NCBI GenBank assembly: GCA_035277525.1 | Contig: DATEKH010000138.1 | Coordinates: forward strand, 1-64,000 | Direction: 5' to 3' | DNA: 64,000 nucleotides | Origin: CAIKMD01 sp035277525 | GTDB lineage: Bacteria; Pseudomonadota; Alphaproteobacteria; ATCC43930; CGMCC-115725 | Shown: positions 34,690 to 43,619 of the stretch, piece by piece | Layout of the letters: the number at the start of each line of letters is the position of its first letter | Numbering within the stretch: position 1 is the stretch's first letter | Translations under genes and position numbers: made by a program | Notes under the pieces: model-generated | What the model was told of the DNA's origin: nothing | Seen by the model: only the letters and a program-made list of their open reading frames with translations | The model's database searches: none

Positions 34690-35724
34690 TCACCGCCGGC
34701 CGATCATCGTCACCGCGCGCTCGGCAAAGCGCGTGTCGACGAAATGATCGATATCCGGCACGGCGCTGAGCGTCCCCTGTTGCTTGAAGAAGGCGGCCTG
34801 GCGCTTCAGATCGGCAATGTTGACGTGCCCGTTCAGGTCGGTGGACTGGCGCGCCGTGGCCCAGAGCTTCGGATCCTTCACCGAAAGATACTTGGTCAAG
34901 AGCGTGACCGCTTCGCCCCGGCCCTTGTTGAGGAAGAACGCGTCGTAATAGTCGCGGGCGCCTTCGAGAAACGCGGCAAGGAAGCGCGACCCGGCGTCGA
35001 GATTCTTCGCGAAGTTGGGCGAAAACAGCACGATTGACAATTCGGCGCCGGCATCGACCGACCCGGCCGGCAGCAGCACCCGCGCGATGTTCTTCGCCTC
35101 GGCTTGCGTGACCAGGGGCTCGATCACGAACGCGGCGTCGACTTTCTGCGTGCCCATGGCGCCGAGTGCGTCCGAAAAGCCGAGATGCGTTATGGTGACG
35201 TCGGAGTCGGTGAGGTGGCCTAGAGCCAGCACTTTGGCCCAGAGCAAATCCGGATATTGCCCGGGGAACGGCCCGGCATTGATGACGCGGCCTTTCAAAT
35301 CGGCCACCGTCTTGACCGTGCCCGAATCCACGAGGCCCGAGCGCACCATGATCGACACGGTCCGATCCTTGGCGTCGCCGAGATGCGCGAAATCGGCGAC
35401 GATGCGGATGTCGATGCCGCGATTGAAAGCATTGAACAGCGCCGCATTGGGCACGCCCGTCGCGACCTGAAGCTGGTCGGTCGCGAGCGCCGAAGCGAAT
35501 TCCTGACCCGAGCTCGCCGGGACCTCCTCGATCGAAATGCCGTGCCGGTCGAAATAGCCGCGGCGATAGGCAAGCTCGAACGGCGCCTGGTCCGGGCGGC
35601 CGACGACGCCCATTTTGACGACCGTCTTCGCGGCATCCTCGGCCCGCGCCGCCGGCAGGATGAAAACCACAGCGGCGCCGAGGCACGCCGCGGCCAAGCC
35701 AAGCTTCGTCATGAGGCCACGCAT
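34690..35724 (-). CDS. NMT1/THI5-like binding protein, paralogue 1
   Basis: 344 residues with a Sec signal (LGLAAACLGAAVVFILPAAR). The paralogue hallmark is VVGRPDQAPFELAYRRGYFD near residue 40, then NAFNRGIDIRIVADFAHLGD and the DLKGRVI segment. NMT1/THI5-like proteins bind small, often N-containing compounds in the periplasm for ABC import. It is the last gene of a seven-gene minus-strand operon starting at 40477; its ATG overlaps the Rieske stop (a GTG one codon earlier is possible). Confidence 0.88.
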   Translation of the reverse strand: MRGLMTKLGLAAACLGAAVVFILPAARAEDAAKTVVKMGVVGRPDQAPFELAYRRGYFDRHGISIEEVPASSGQEFASALATDQLQVATGVPNAALFNAFNRGIDIRIVADFAHLGDAKDRTVSIMVRSGLVDSGTVKTVADLKGRVINAGPFPGQYPDLLWAKVLALGHLTDSDVTITHLGFSDALGAMGTQKVDAAFVIEPLVTQAEAKNIARVLLPAGSVDAGAELSIVLFSPNFAKNLDAGSRFLAAFLEGARDYYDAFFLNKGRGEAVTLLTKYLSVKDPKLWATARQSTDLNGHVNIADLKRQAAFFKQQGTLSAVPDIDHFVDTRFAERAVTMIGRR

Positions 35725-36035
35725 CACGGCAGCTCCACCATCACTTGTCCATCCTCGACCCGCACCTTGAAGGTCGGGACGACCAGTTCAGGGTTGGTCA
35801 CGCTAGCGCCGCTCTCGAGATGAAACCGGAAGCGATGCCACGGGCAGATAACCTCGAGACGCTTGGTGCTGACCCAGCCTTCGCTGAGATAGCCGCCTTT
35901 GTGCGGGCAAGAATCGAGGCAGGCAAAGATCCGATCCCCGCAGCGCACCACCGCGACGGGCCGCTGCCCGGCCATGACACGCTTGGAAGCGCCGTCCGCA
36001 AGCTCGTCGAATCGACAGACCGTGACTGTTTGCAT
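35724..36035 (-). CDS. Rieske-type ferredoxin
   Basis: 103 residues. The [2Fe-2S] Rieske ligands are CPHKGGYLSEG and CPWHRF, i.e. CxH ... CxxH. The size fits ferredoxins that feed electrons to oxygenases. ATG 36035 has GAGGGG just upstream. It sits between a type-B HAAO-like gene and a binding-protein gene, so it is a likely electron carrier for the oxygenases of the cluster, although no dedicated reductase is next to it (one with its own Rieske domain is at 53347). Confidence 0.9.
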   Translation of the reverse strand: MQTVTVCRFDELADGASKRVMAGQRPVAVVRCGDRIFACLDSCPHKGGYLSEGWVSTKRLEVICPWHRFRFHLESGASVTNPELVVPTFKVRVEDGQVMVELP

Positions 36036-36042
36036 ATTCCCC

Positions 36043-36615
36043 TCACCACTCCGCGCGCGCGGCCGCTTCGTTCGGCCGGTCGAGCTTGGCATCAAAGCCG
36101 TAGCATTCCGGATGCTCTTTGCCGCAAGCGCGGCAGCGGCGCCGTTCCGGCGACGCGTTGAAGACGCGCAGCTTTTCGAGCATGAACGGCCAGAACGCGA
36201 TGAGCCCGTCGCGCCGCGGATCGAAAGTCTCGCGCCCCATCTCGACGCCGCAATGCGGGCAGAACCAGACCACGTGATCCTGCTTGACCTCGCTGCTCGT
36301 CGCCGCGAGCAGTGTGTGATAGACGCCCTCGTCCATCGCGGCGCGGATATAGATCATGTCGGCATCCGAAGCTCGGTAAGGCGCGAAAAGATGGACCACA
36401 CGGAACGGCGTGCCCGCCGGGATGAGGCGCATGAGGCGCGGCTTGAGCGGCAGGCGCACCGCGCCTTGCGGATGGCGCTCGATCACCTCATAGGGCGGAT
36501 CGGTCTTGGCTTGGCGCCCGACCCAGACGCTGTAGCGGTTGGCTTGATGCCAATTGCCCTCCGCCGCGACCGCGTCGAGCGGAAAGTCGTAATTGAGGAT
36601 CGGTTCGTTCTGCAT
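36043..36615 (-). CDS. HAAO-like cupin/rubredoxin-type protein, type B copy 1
   Basis: 190 residues. The C-terminus has two CxxC pairs (WFCPHCGVEMG and RRCRACGKEHP) as in the rubredoxin-like metal site of bacterial 3-hydroxyanthranilate 3,4-dioxygenase (HAAO). The position corresponding to the HxNxxxE metal motif of type A reads YRASDADMIYI, so the His and Glu are lost. The start NEPILNYDFPLDAVAAEGNW is shared with the copy at 46801. It is probably a non-catalytic partner of a type-A protein. A GGAGGAG ribosome site precedes ATG 36615. Confidence 0.7.
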   Translation of the reverse strand: MQNEPILNYDFPLDAVAAEGNWHQANRYSVWVGRQAKTDPPYEVIERHPQGAVRLPLKPRLMRLIPAGTPFRVVHLFAPYRASDADMIYIRAAMDEGVYHTLLAATSSEVKQDHVVWFCPHCGVEMGRETFDPRRDGLIAFWPFMLEKLRVFNASPERRRCRACGKEHPECYGFDAKLDRPNEAAARAEW

Positions 36616-36631
36616 CGCTCTCCTCCGCGCC

Positions 36632-37270
36632 TCACCAGATCGCGCGCGCCGCGCGTTCCTCGGGCGTGTCCTTGGCCGAGTTCCAGCAATAGCCCATCGG
36701 GTTGAGATAGCCGCATTCGGGACAGGTGCGCTTTTCCGGATCGGCATTGTATGCGCGCACGCCGAGCTCGGAGCATTTGAACAATCCCTGCATGCCGAGC
36801 TCGCCGGTGCGATGATGGCACTCGAAGAGCAGCGTCACGCATTTCTGGCAATACCAGGCATAGGTATCGCCTTGGCTGCCGGTCGGCGTCTGCATGATGA
36901 CGAGATAGTGCCCGAGCGATTCTCCTTCGGGGTTTGGCAGCGGCAAATAGATCTCGTCCATGTCGTTGATATGCCAGTAGCCGAAGCTGTGCGCGACGCG
37001 GTGCGGCGTGCCGGCGGTGGTGACGTGGATCGTCATGGGATGATGCGGCACCTCGATGATGCCTTGCGGTCCCAGCTCGAGCGCCCCCGAGATATTGCCC
37101 TTGCGCGGATCGATGATTCCCTCGGCGCCGATGGAACGGCGGCGAATGCCGTAGACGTTCTGACCGACAGGACGAAACATCGTGAACTTGGCGACGACCC
37201 GCTCGGCGAGGAAGTCCCAATCGTCGATGATCTTGTCGATCGGCTCGTCAACAGTGATTTCGCTGAACAT
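36632..37270 (-). CDS. HAAO-like dioxygenase, type A copy 1
   Basis: 212 residues. FSEITVDEPIDKIIDDWDFL starts the type-A family. A cupin motif GYWHINDMDEIYL carries the HxNxxxE pattern of HAAO metal ligands. The C-terminus WYCQKCVTLLFE and RTCPECGYLNP gives the four-cysteine rubredoxin-like site, as in bacterial HAAO. It ends TPEERAARAIW. HAAO opens an aromatic ring beside an amino and hydroxy group, so a ring-cleaving non-haem Fe(II) dioxygenase is likely. Upstream and downstream genes are cotranscribed. Confidence 0.72.
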   Translation of the reverse strand: MFSEITVDEPIDKIIDDWDFLAERVVAKFTMFRPVGQNVYGIRRRSIGAEGIIDPRKGNISGALELGPQGIIEVPHHPMTIHVTTAGTPHRVAHSFGYWHINDMDEIYLPLPNPEGESLGHYLVIMQTPTGSQGDTYAWYCQKCVTLLFECHHRTGELGMQGLFKCSELGVRAYNADPEKRTCPECGYLNPMGYCWNSAKDTPEERAARAIW

Positions 37271-37321
37271 GGCACTCTCCCTCGAAAACCTGCGCGGGAA
37301 CCGTTACGGCCACCGATGCCC

Positions 37322-38359
37322 TCACTTCCGCACCCCGATCTTCTTGACCGCGGCCTCGGCGAAGCGCGGATCGACGAATTTGGCGAGGTCGGGCACCTCG
37401 CCCGACAGCGTACCCTGGGCCTTGTAGAAAATCGCCTGGCGCCGGAGATCGGCGACATTGATGTGCCCATTCGGATCGGTGTTTTGCGGGATCGCTTCCA
37501 TCCAGGCTTTGGGATCCTTGAGGATCGTGTGCTGCGTCAGGATCGCGATCGTCGCATCACGATGCTTCTTCAAGAAGAATGCGTCCTGATAGTCGCGCAC
37601 CCCCTCGAGGAAACCGACCATATAACGGGTCGCCACATCCGTATTCGTCGCGAATTCCGGTGAGTAGAGCACGATCGAGAGCTCCGCCCCGGGATCGACG
37701 GCGCCGGCCGGCATCAGCACGCGCGCGATGTTCTTGCGCCTTCCCTGGGTCGTCAGCGGCTCCATCATGAAGCTGCCGTCGATGGTTTTCGAGCCGAGCG
37801 CGGCGAGCGCCTCCGGGAAGGGCAGATAACGCACGCTGACGTCGGAGATCTTGAGATTGCCGCGCTCCAACACTTTGCTCAACAGGATCTGCGGATATTG
37901 GCCCGGGCTCGGGCCCGCGGCGATGACGCGCCCTTTGAGGTCGGCCGGCGTCTTGACCGCGCCGGAATCGATCAGATCGGCGCGCATGATGATCGAGACC
38001 GTGCTGTCCTCGGGCTTCGGACCGACATGCGCGTAATCGGCGACGAGCCGGATATTGATCCCGCGATTGAGCGCATTGTAGAGGCCGGCATTCGGCACGC
38101 CGCTCGCGACCTGCATCTGGCTGGTCGCGAGGGCGGAGACGAAATCCTGCCCCGAGGTTCCGACAACTGGCTGAACATCGAGGCCCTGCTCGGCGAAATG
38201 CCCGCCATAAAGCGCAAGCACGAAGGGCGCGAGGTCCGGCCGCTCGACTACGCCGACATGCACCACCGGCTTCGCGCCGCCATCGGCCGCGCAAGCAGCG
38301 AAGGGCAGCAGGGCGAAAATGCCCGCATACCAGACGTTCCACCAAGTTCTCGAACCCAT
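37322..38359 (-). CDS. NMT1/THI5-like binding protein, paralogue 2
   Basis: 345 residues. A Trp-rich signal segment (WWNVWYAGIFALLPFAACAA) precedes VVERPDLAPFVLALYGGHFA and NALNRGINIRLVADYAHVG. Compared with the other copies GRPDQ is ERPDL, and it has a longer insert at KPEDSTVSII. Part of the seven-gene operon, 51 bp from the type-A gene. Confidence 0.87.
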   Translation of the reverse strand: MGSRTWWNVWYAGIFALLPFAACAADGGAKPVVHVGVVERPDLAPFVLALYGGHFAEQGLDVQPVVGTSGQDFVSALATSQMQVASGVPNAGLYNALNRGINIRLVADYAHVGPKPEDSTVSIIMRADLIDSGAVKTPADLKGRVIAAGPSPGQYPQILLSKVLERGNLKISDVSVRYLPFPEALAALGSKTIDGSFMMEPLTTQGRRKNIARVLMPAGAVDPGAELSIVLYSPEFATNTDVATRYMVGFLEGVRDYQDAFFLKKHRDATIAILTQHTILKDPKAWMEAIPQNTDPNGHINVADLRRQAIFYKAQGTLSGEVPDLAKFVDPRFAEAAVKKIGVRK

Positions 38360-38378
38360 CCTGGCTCCTCTCCTCGCC

Positions 38379-39425
38379 TCAGCGCTTGCCGATGATCTTC
38401 ACCGCCGCCTCCGCGAAGCGCATATCGATGAATTTCCCGATATCCGGCACGGCGCCAGTGATCGTGCCCTGTTCCTTGTAGAAGGCCGCCTGGTCCTTGA
38501 TGCTCGCGACATTGATGCGGCCATTGAGATCGGCATTGCGGCGCATCACGCCCCAGAGGCTGCGATCTTTCAGCGACAGATGCTCGATCAGCAGCGAGAT
38601 CGTGGCGTCTTCGTCCTTATGCCGCCAGGTCGCGTCGTAAAAATCGCGCACGCCTTGGAGATAGGCGACCATGAAACGCGTCGCCGCGTCGGTGTCGGCG
38701 GCGAACTCCTTCGAATATTGCAGCACCGACAGCTCGGCATTCGGAATGACGTCGCTCAGCGGCATGAACACGCGTGCGATATTTCGCCGGTCTGCCTGCG
38801 TTACCAGCGGCTCGATCAGGAACGCGACGTCGATGTTCTTGGTGGCGAGGGCCGCAAGCGAATCGGGAAAGCCGAGATAGCGATAGTTAACGTCGGCAGA
38901 GGAAAGCCCACCCATCGCGAAAATCTTGCGATAGACGAGCTCGGGAAGCTGCGCGCGCACCGGCCCCGCGGCGATCACCCGGCCCTTCAAATCAGCGGGC
39001 TTGCGCAGCGCGCCGCTGTCGTAAAGATCGGCGCGCACCACGATCGCCGCGGTCTGATCGCGCGTCGTGCCGACATGCGCGTAATCCGCGACGATGCGGA
39101 TATCGATGCCGCGATTGAGCGCGTTGAACAGCGCGGCAGTGATCGAGCTCGTCGTCGCTTGGATCTGGTTCATGCCGAGGCCGGAGAGAAAATCGGCGCC
39201 CGTCACCGACGGGATGAGCTCGACGTCGAGCCCCTGCCTCGCGAAGTAGCCGCGGTAAAAAGCGAGATAGAGCGCCGCCTGATCGGGGCGATCCGAGGCG
39301 CCGACCTTGAGCGAGAGCCGCGCCGGCGTCTCGGCGCACGCGACCGCGGCGCAGGAGAGAATGACAAGGAATGCTGCCGCGAACCGCGTCACAGCGCGCT
39401 TCGGCATAGAGCGCATGCCGGTCAT
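38379..39425 (-). CDS. NMT1/THI5-like binding protein, paralogue 3
   Basis: 348 residues with a signal peptide (AAAFLVILSCAAVACA). SDRPDQAALYLAFYRGYFAR and NALNRGIDIRIVADYAHVG identify the family. DLKGRVIAAGPVRAQLPELV differs from paralogue 4, suggesting different ligand specificity. Its ATG overlaps the stop of paralogue 4 by 4 bp. Confidence 0.87.
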   Translation of the reverse strand: MTGMRSMPKRAVTRFAAAFLVILSCAAVACAETPARLSLKVGASDRPDQAALYLAFYRGYFARQGLDVELIPSVTGADFLSGLGMNQIQATTSSITAALFNALNRGIDIRIVADYAHVGTTRDQTAAIVVRADLYDSGALRKPADLKGRVIAAGPVRAQLPELVYRKIFAMGGLSSADVNYRYLGFPDSLAALATKNIDVAFLIEPLVTQADRRNIARVFMPLSDVIPNAELSVLQYSKEFAADTDAATRFMVAYLQGVRDFYDATWRHKDEDATISLLIEHLSLKDRSLWGVMRRNADLNGRINVASIKDQAAFYKEQGTITGAVPDIGKFIDMRFAEAAVKIIGKR

Positions 39426-40477
39426 CTCGCGCCGATCCGTTTGATGGCCGCCTCGGCAAAGCTCATATCGACGTATTTGGCGATATCGGGGATCGGGCCG
39501 GAGAGCGTGCCTTGCTCCTTGTAGAAAGCCGCCTGGCTCTCGAGATCAGCCACGTTGACGTGGCCGTTGAGATCGGTGTGACGAAACATGTCCTCCTCCC
39601 AGATCTTGCGGTCCTTGAGCGGCGTATCCTTGACGAGGATGTCGAGCGCGGCGTCGCGATCCTTTTTCAGGAAGATCGCGTCGTAATAGTCGCGCGCGCC
39701 TTCGAGATAAGCCACCATGAAGCGGACCGCCATCTCCGTCTGCTTGGCAAAGGCCGCCGAATATTGAAGGATCGAGGTTTCCGCGCCGGGGTCGATCTGA
39801 CCCGCGGTGAAGAGAACGCGCGCGATCTTGCGATCCTCGGCCTGACGCACGAGCGGCTCGATAAGGAACGCCGAATCGATCTGCTTGGTCGCGAGCGCGG
39901 CAAGCGCGTCCGGAAAGGCGAGATGCACCGCCGTGGCATCCGCCTCGGTAAAGCCGCCCCTGGCGAAGAGCTTGTGGAACAGAACGTCGGGATATTGCCC
40001 TGAGACGGGACCCGGCGCGTAGCGGCGGCCTTTCAGATCGGCCGGACCTTTCACCGCGCCCGATTCGATCAACTCGCTGCGAACCATGATCGAAACCGTG
40101 CGGTCGGACGCGTCGGCGATATGCGCTTCGTCGGCGACGATGCGGATGTCGATGCCGCGGTTGAGCGCGTTGAAAAGCGCGGCGTTCGGCACGCCGCTCG
40201 CGACCTGGATCTGGTTTGTGGCGAGCTGGGCCGCGAATAGCTGTCCCGAGGTGGCCAAGACGGGCTCGATCTCGATGCCTTGCTTGGCGAAATAGCCACG
40301 GCGGATGGCCAGCATGTAAGCGGCGATGTCGGGCCGACCGACCATCCCGAGCTTGACAGTGGTCGTGCCGGCCGAAGCCGGTTCCGGCGCGCCGGCGCGA
40401 GCGGCGCCCGCGATGGCGCCGGCCAAGAAAAGTCCGACCAGGAAAGCAGGCGATATTCTGATCAATTTGGAAATCAT
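39422..40477 (-). CDS. NMT1/THI5-like binding protein, paralogue 4
   Basis: 351 residues. Signal peptide IRISPAFLVGLFLAGAIAGA; then MVGRPDIAAYMLAIRRGYFA and NALNRGIDIRIVADEAHIAD. First gene of the minus-strand operon 40477 to 34690, whose promoter must lie in the 77-bp gap shared with the divergent M24 gene at 40555. Confidence 0.88.
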   Translation of the reverse strand: MISKLIRISPAFLVGLFLAGAIAGAARAGAPEPASAGTTTVKLGMVGRPDIAAYMLAIRRGYFAKQGIEIEPVLATSGQLFAAQLATNQIQVASGVPNAALFNALNRGIDIRIVADEAHIADASDRTVSIMVRSELIESGAVKGPADLKGRRYAPGPVSGQYPDVLFHKLFARGGFTEADATAVHLAFPDALAALATKQIDSAFLIEPLVRQAEDRKIARVLFTAGQIDPGAETSILQYSAAFAKQTEMAVRFMVAYLEGARDYYDAIFLKKDRDAALDILVKDTPLKDRKIWEEDMFRHTDLNGHVNVADLESQAAFYKEQGTLSGPIPDIAKYVDMSFAEAAIKRIGAR

Positions 40478-40554
40478 GCGTGTCTTGCTCGATCGTGGTC
40501 GGCGTGGGCGGGTTTGACTATCATTGGACGGGACCTGTTTTCAGGAAGAAGATC

Positions 40555-41847
40555 ATGGGAGACATGCCGAAGACTCAAGCTTACCGCCGCTTTTCGCTGC
40601 AGGAGCGCGACCGCCGCTGGCGCAAGGTGCGCGATCTGATGCGGCGCGACGGGATCGCCGCGATCGTTGCGCCGCAGAACCCCGGCAACTCGACGGACTG
40701 GCAGGCGGATGCCCGTTACCTTTCGCATTGCGGCGGCGGCGCGGATGCCTCGATCTCCGTCGTGTTTCCGCTTGAGGGCGAGGTCACGGCAGTGGCGACC
40801 TCGGCGGCGGAGCGGTGGGGCGCGTCGGTCCAAAACTGGGTGAGCGATGTGCGCGAGGCCAAGCGCCGCTATGGGCGCGTCATGGCGGAGCGGCTGCGCG
40901 AGCTCGGCATCACGAAGGAGAAGATCGGCATTTGCGGCCTCGGCGGCGGCACGCGGACGCCCGAAGGAACCATCATGCAGGGCACCTACGCCGCGCTCAA
41001 ACAGGCACTGCCCAATGCCGCGTTCGTCGATAGCAGCGATCTGCTGCAGGAAGCGCGCGAGGTGAAGAGCGAGGAAGAGATCGCGGCGCTCCAAACCTCG
41101 ATCGACATCGTCGAGCGCGCCTCCGAGGCGCAGGCGAGGGCGGCGCAGCCCGGCGTCCCCGATTACGTCGTTTGGGCCGAGACCATGAACGCCTTGTTCT
41201 CGCGCGGCTCCGAGCTCTCGGTGCATTTCAATTGGGTCGCCGATCCGATCCCCGGCCGCACCCTGACCCGGCCGACGGCGCGCCGCCTGCAAGCCGGCGA
41301 CGTGATCGTCGCCGAGCTCGAATCCTCGGTGATCGGCTATCGCGCTCAGCAGATCAGGCCGGTCGCAGTCAATCGCTGCGACCCGCTGCTGATGGATCTC
41401 GCCAAGGCGCATGCCGATATCTATCCCGAGCTGCTCGACACCCTCCGGCCCGGCACGACGGTCGGGCGCCTGATCGACAAGATCATCGAGCTCGGCACGC
41501 GCATCAGCCTGCGCAGCGGCCCGCTCGCCGGCGCGCAAGCCTCCCTGATCGTTCACGGCCGCGGCCTCGGCGACGATCGGCCGCTGCTCCTCACCACGCC
41601 CGACGCCAAGCCCGATTACGAGGCGACCGAGCGCAGCATGGCGATGGGCCTGCCCGAAAACGGGGTTTACATCGTCAAGCCGACCATCTGGGCGGCGGAT
41701 AAGCGCTATAACTTCATCTGGGGCGACACGGTGCGAATCACACCCAGCGGCGCCCGCCGCATGGGGAGCGCGCCGCTCGGCATGGTCGTCTCGCCGCAGC
41801 AGCCCTTCACGGGCTGGCCGACGGATTTCGTCGTCTGTCCGAGTTGA
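40555..41847 (+). CDS. M24-family (creatinase-like) hydrolase, copy 1
   Basis: 430 residues. The M24 'pita-bread' fold is seen in the N-terminal creatinase-type domain (ERDRRWRKVRDLMRRDGIAA, QADARYLSHC) and C-terminal domain. The catalytic His is kept in IVHGRGLGDDRPLL, but the usual Asp and Glu metal ligands are replaced (GDVIVAELESSVIGY, YIVKPTIW, FIWGDTVRIT). This points to a metal-independent C-N hydrolase such as creatinase rather than an aminopeptidase. AGGAAGA precedes the ATG. Followed 12 bp later by a type-A gene. Confidence 0.82.
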   Translation: MGDMPKTQAYRRFSLQERDRRWRKVRDLMRRDGIAAIVAPQNPGNSTDWQADARYLSHCGGGADASISVVFPLEGEVTAVATSAAERWGASVQNWVSDVREAKRRYGRVMAERLRELGITKEKIGICGLGGGTRTPEGTIMQGTYAALKQALPNAAFVDSSDLLQEAREVKSEEEIAALQTSIDIVERASEAQARAAQPGVPDYVVWAETMNALFSRGSELSVHFNWVADPIPGRTLTRPTARRLQAGDVIVAELESSVIGYRAQQIRPVAVNRCDPLLMDLAKAHADIYPELLDTLRPGTTVGRLIDKIIELGTRISLRSGPLAGAQASLIVHGRGLGDDRPLLLTTPDAKPDYEATERSMAMGLPENGVYIVKPTIWAADKRYNFIWGDTVRITPSGARRMGSAPLGMVVSPQQPFTGWPTDFVVCPS

Positions 41848-41859
41848 TGGAGAGCCGCC

Positions 41860-42498
41860 ATGTTTCATGAAATCCTGATCGACGAGCCGATCGAGAAGAT
41901 CGTCGACGACTGGAATTTCTTCGACGAAAAGATCGTCGGCAAGTTCACGCGCTTCCGTCCGCTCGGACAGAACATCTACGGCATCCGGCGCCGCGATCTC
42001 AGCACGAGCGCGATCATCGATCCGCTGAAGGGCAACATCTCGCAGATGATCGAGCTCGGCCCCAAAGGCGTCATCGAGGTGAACCATCATCCGATGAGCC
42101 TGCACGTCACGACCGGCGGCACGCCCCATCGCGTGCGCCACAATTTCGGCTTCTGGCACATCAACGACATGGACGAGCTCTATCTCGGCCTGCCCAATCC
42201 CGAGGGCGATCCGCTCGGCCATTATCTCGTGATCATGCAAACGCCAAAGGGGCCCGAGGGCGACAGCTGGGCATGGTATTGCGAGCAATGCCTGACGATG
42301 CTGTTCGAGCGCCATTTCGCGACCGGCGAATTTGGGCTCCAGGGCCTGTTCAAATCCTCCGAGACCGCGGTGCGCGCCTATAACAGCGACGCGAAGAACC
42401 GCACCTGTCCGGAATGCGGCCATGTCAATCCCCTGGCCTATGCCTGGAACGTCCATCACGACACGCCCGAGGAACGGGCGGCGCGCGCCTTGTGGTAG
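41860..42498 (+). CDS. HAAO-like dioxygenase, type A copy 2
   Basis: 212 residues. FHEILIDEPIEKIVDDWNFF start, cupin motif GFWHINDMDELYLGL, C-terminal cysteine pairs WYCEQCLTMLF and RTCPECGHVNP. GGAGAG ribosome site; 12 bp after the M24 stop, so the two act as a unit. This M24 + type-A pair recurs three times in the cluster. It is convergent with the monooxygenase gene at 42513 (14 bp). Confidence 0.73.
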   Translation: MFHEILIDEPIEKIVDDWNFFDEKIVGKFTRFRPLGQNIYGIRRRDLSTSAIIDPLKGNISQMIELGPKGVIEVNHHPMSLHVTTGGTPHRVRHNFGFWHINDMDELYLGLPNPEGDPLGHYLVIMQTPKGPEGDSWAWYCEQCLTMLFERHFATGEFGLQGLFKSSETAVRAYNSDAKNRTCPECGHVNPLAYAWNVHHDTPEERAARALW

Positions 42499-42512
42499 CG
42501 GCGACCCCTCGA

Positions 42513-43598
42513 TCATCCGGCTGGTGCATGTTCTGACGTGGTCGTGAAAGCGGGTATTACCCGTTCGCCGAAGAGCTGGATCGAGCGATGGGCCAGCGCG
42601 TGCGGCATGTTGCCGATATTGTGCTGCGTCAGCAGGACGTCGTAGCCCATGCGCTGTTGCTGGGCGGCGATGTCGCGGGCGACTGTCTCGGGGCTGCCGA
42701 TGAAGGCGAGGCCTTCATCGAGCCAGAAATCGTAGGATTCGGCGGTCTTCAAATAGACGCGCGCGGTCTCGAGCATTTGCGGCGTCGCCTCTTCGACGCG
42801 CAGCGATTTCGCGCGCTTGACGCCGTCGAGCCCGATCAGCCCGTCGAGCATCCAGCGCTCGGCCTCGGCGCGCGCTTGCGCGTCGGTTTCGGCCACATGA
42901 ACGTGCCGCACCAGCATGAGCTGCGGCATGGGGCCGGGATGGTTGTGCTTGCGCCAAGCTTCCCGGAAATAAGCGAATTTCTCGCTGGCGCGGCGCTCGA
43001 CATCGATATTCTGGGCGAGGTTGAAGTTGCTAGCGGCGGCATAATCGAAGGATGCCTCGCTGTGGCCGCCGACCCAGACCGGCGGATGCGGCCGCTGAAA
43101 CGGGCGCGGCTGCGGCAACGCGTCTTTGAGGCGCCAGTACTTGCCGTCATGCGAGAATTTTTCCTCGGTCCAGGCCTTGAGGACGACCTCCATCGCCTCG
43201 AGCCCGCGCTCGCGGCGTTCCTTGAACTGCATGTCCCAAGGCGCGAACTCGCCGATGCGTGTGCCATAGCCGATCGCGAAGTCGAACCGTCCATGCGAGA
43301 GCTGATCGATCAGCGCGGTGTCCTGCGCCAAGCGCACCGGATGGTGCAGCGGCATCTGGAAGACCATCGCGCCGATGCGCAGCTGCCGCGTCGCCTGAGC
43401 GAGAGCGCTGAGATAGACCGTCGGCGCGCTGACGCAGGGGAAGCCGGCATTTTGATGCTCGATGAAGAAGAAATACGCGTAACCGAGACGATCGGCGAGC
43501 CGCGCATCCTCGAGATGTTCGTCGTAAAGCTCGGCCGCGCGCAGCATCTCGCCTTCGGCATGCGAGAAGGTATCGAAAATGCCGAACTTCAATTGCAT
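42513..43598 (-). CDS. LuxA-like (LLM class) flavin-dependent monooxygenase, copy 2
   Basis: 361 residues. FIEHQNAGFPCVSAPTVYLS, RIGAMVFQMPLHHPVRLAQD and DFAIGYGTRIGEF match copy 1 at 31710. The N-terminus begins QLKFGIFDTFSHAEGE. Last gene of the operon 46604 to 42513 (type A - binding protein 5 - M24 - LLM), which links monooxygenase, dioxygenase and hydrolase to one transporter ligand. Confidence 0.9.
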   Translation of the reverse strand: MQLKFGIFDTFSHAEGEMLRAAELYDEHLEDARLADRLGYAYFFFIEHQNAGFPCVSAPTVYLSALAQATRQLRIGAMVFQMPLHHPVRLAQDTALIDQLSHGRFDFAIGYGTRIGEFAPWDMQFKERRERGLEAMEVVLKAWTEEKFSHDGKYWRLKDALPQPRPFQRPHPPVWVGGHSEASFDYAAASNFNLAQNIDVERRASEKFAYFREAWRKHNHPGPMPQLMLVRHVHVAETDAQARAEAERWMLDGLIGLDGVKRAKSLRVEEATPQMLETARVYLKTAESYDFWLDEGLAFIGSPETVARDIAAQQQRMGYDVLLTQHNIGNMPHALAHRSIQLFGERVIPAFTTTSEHAPAG

Positions 43599-43619
43599 GC
43601 CATCGCTCCGAGCCCGAAG

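Noticed and set aside
40474..42516. 680-codon open frame antisense to the M24 and type-A genes
   Set aside because: Arg/Asp/Ala-rich with no motifs; both sense genes have clear families. High GC creates long antisense frames.
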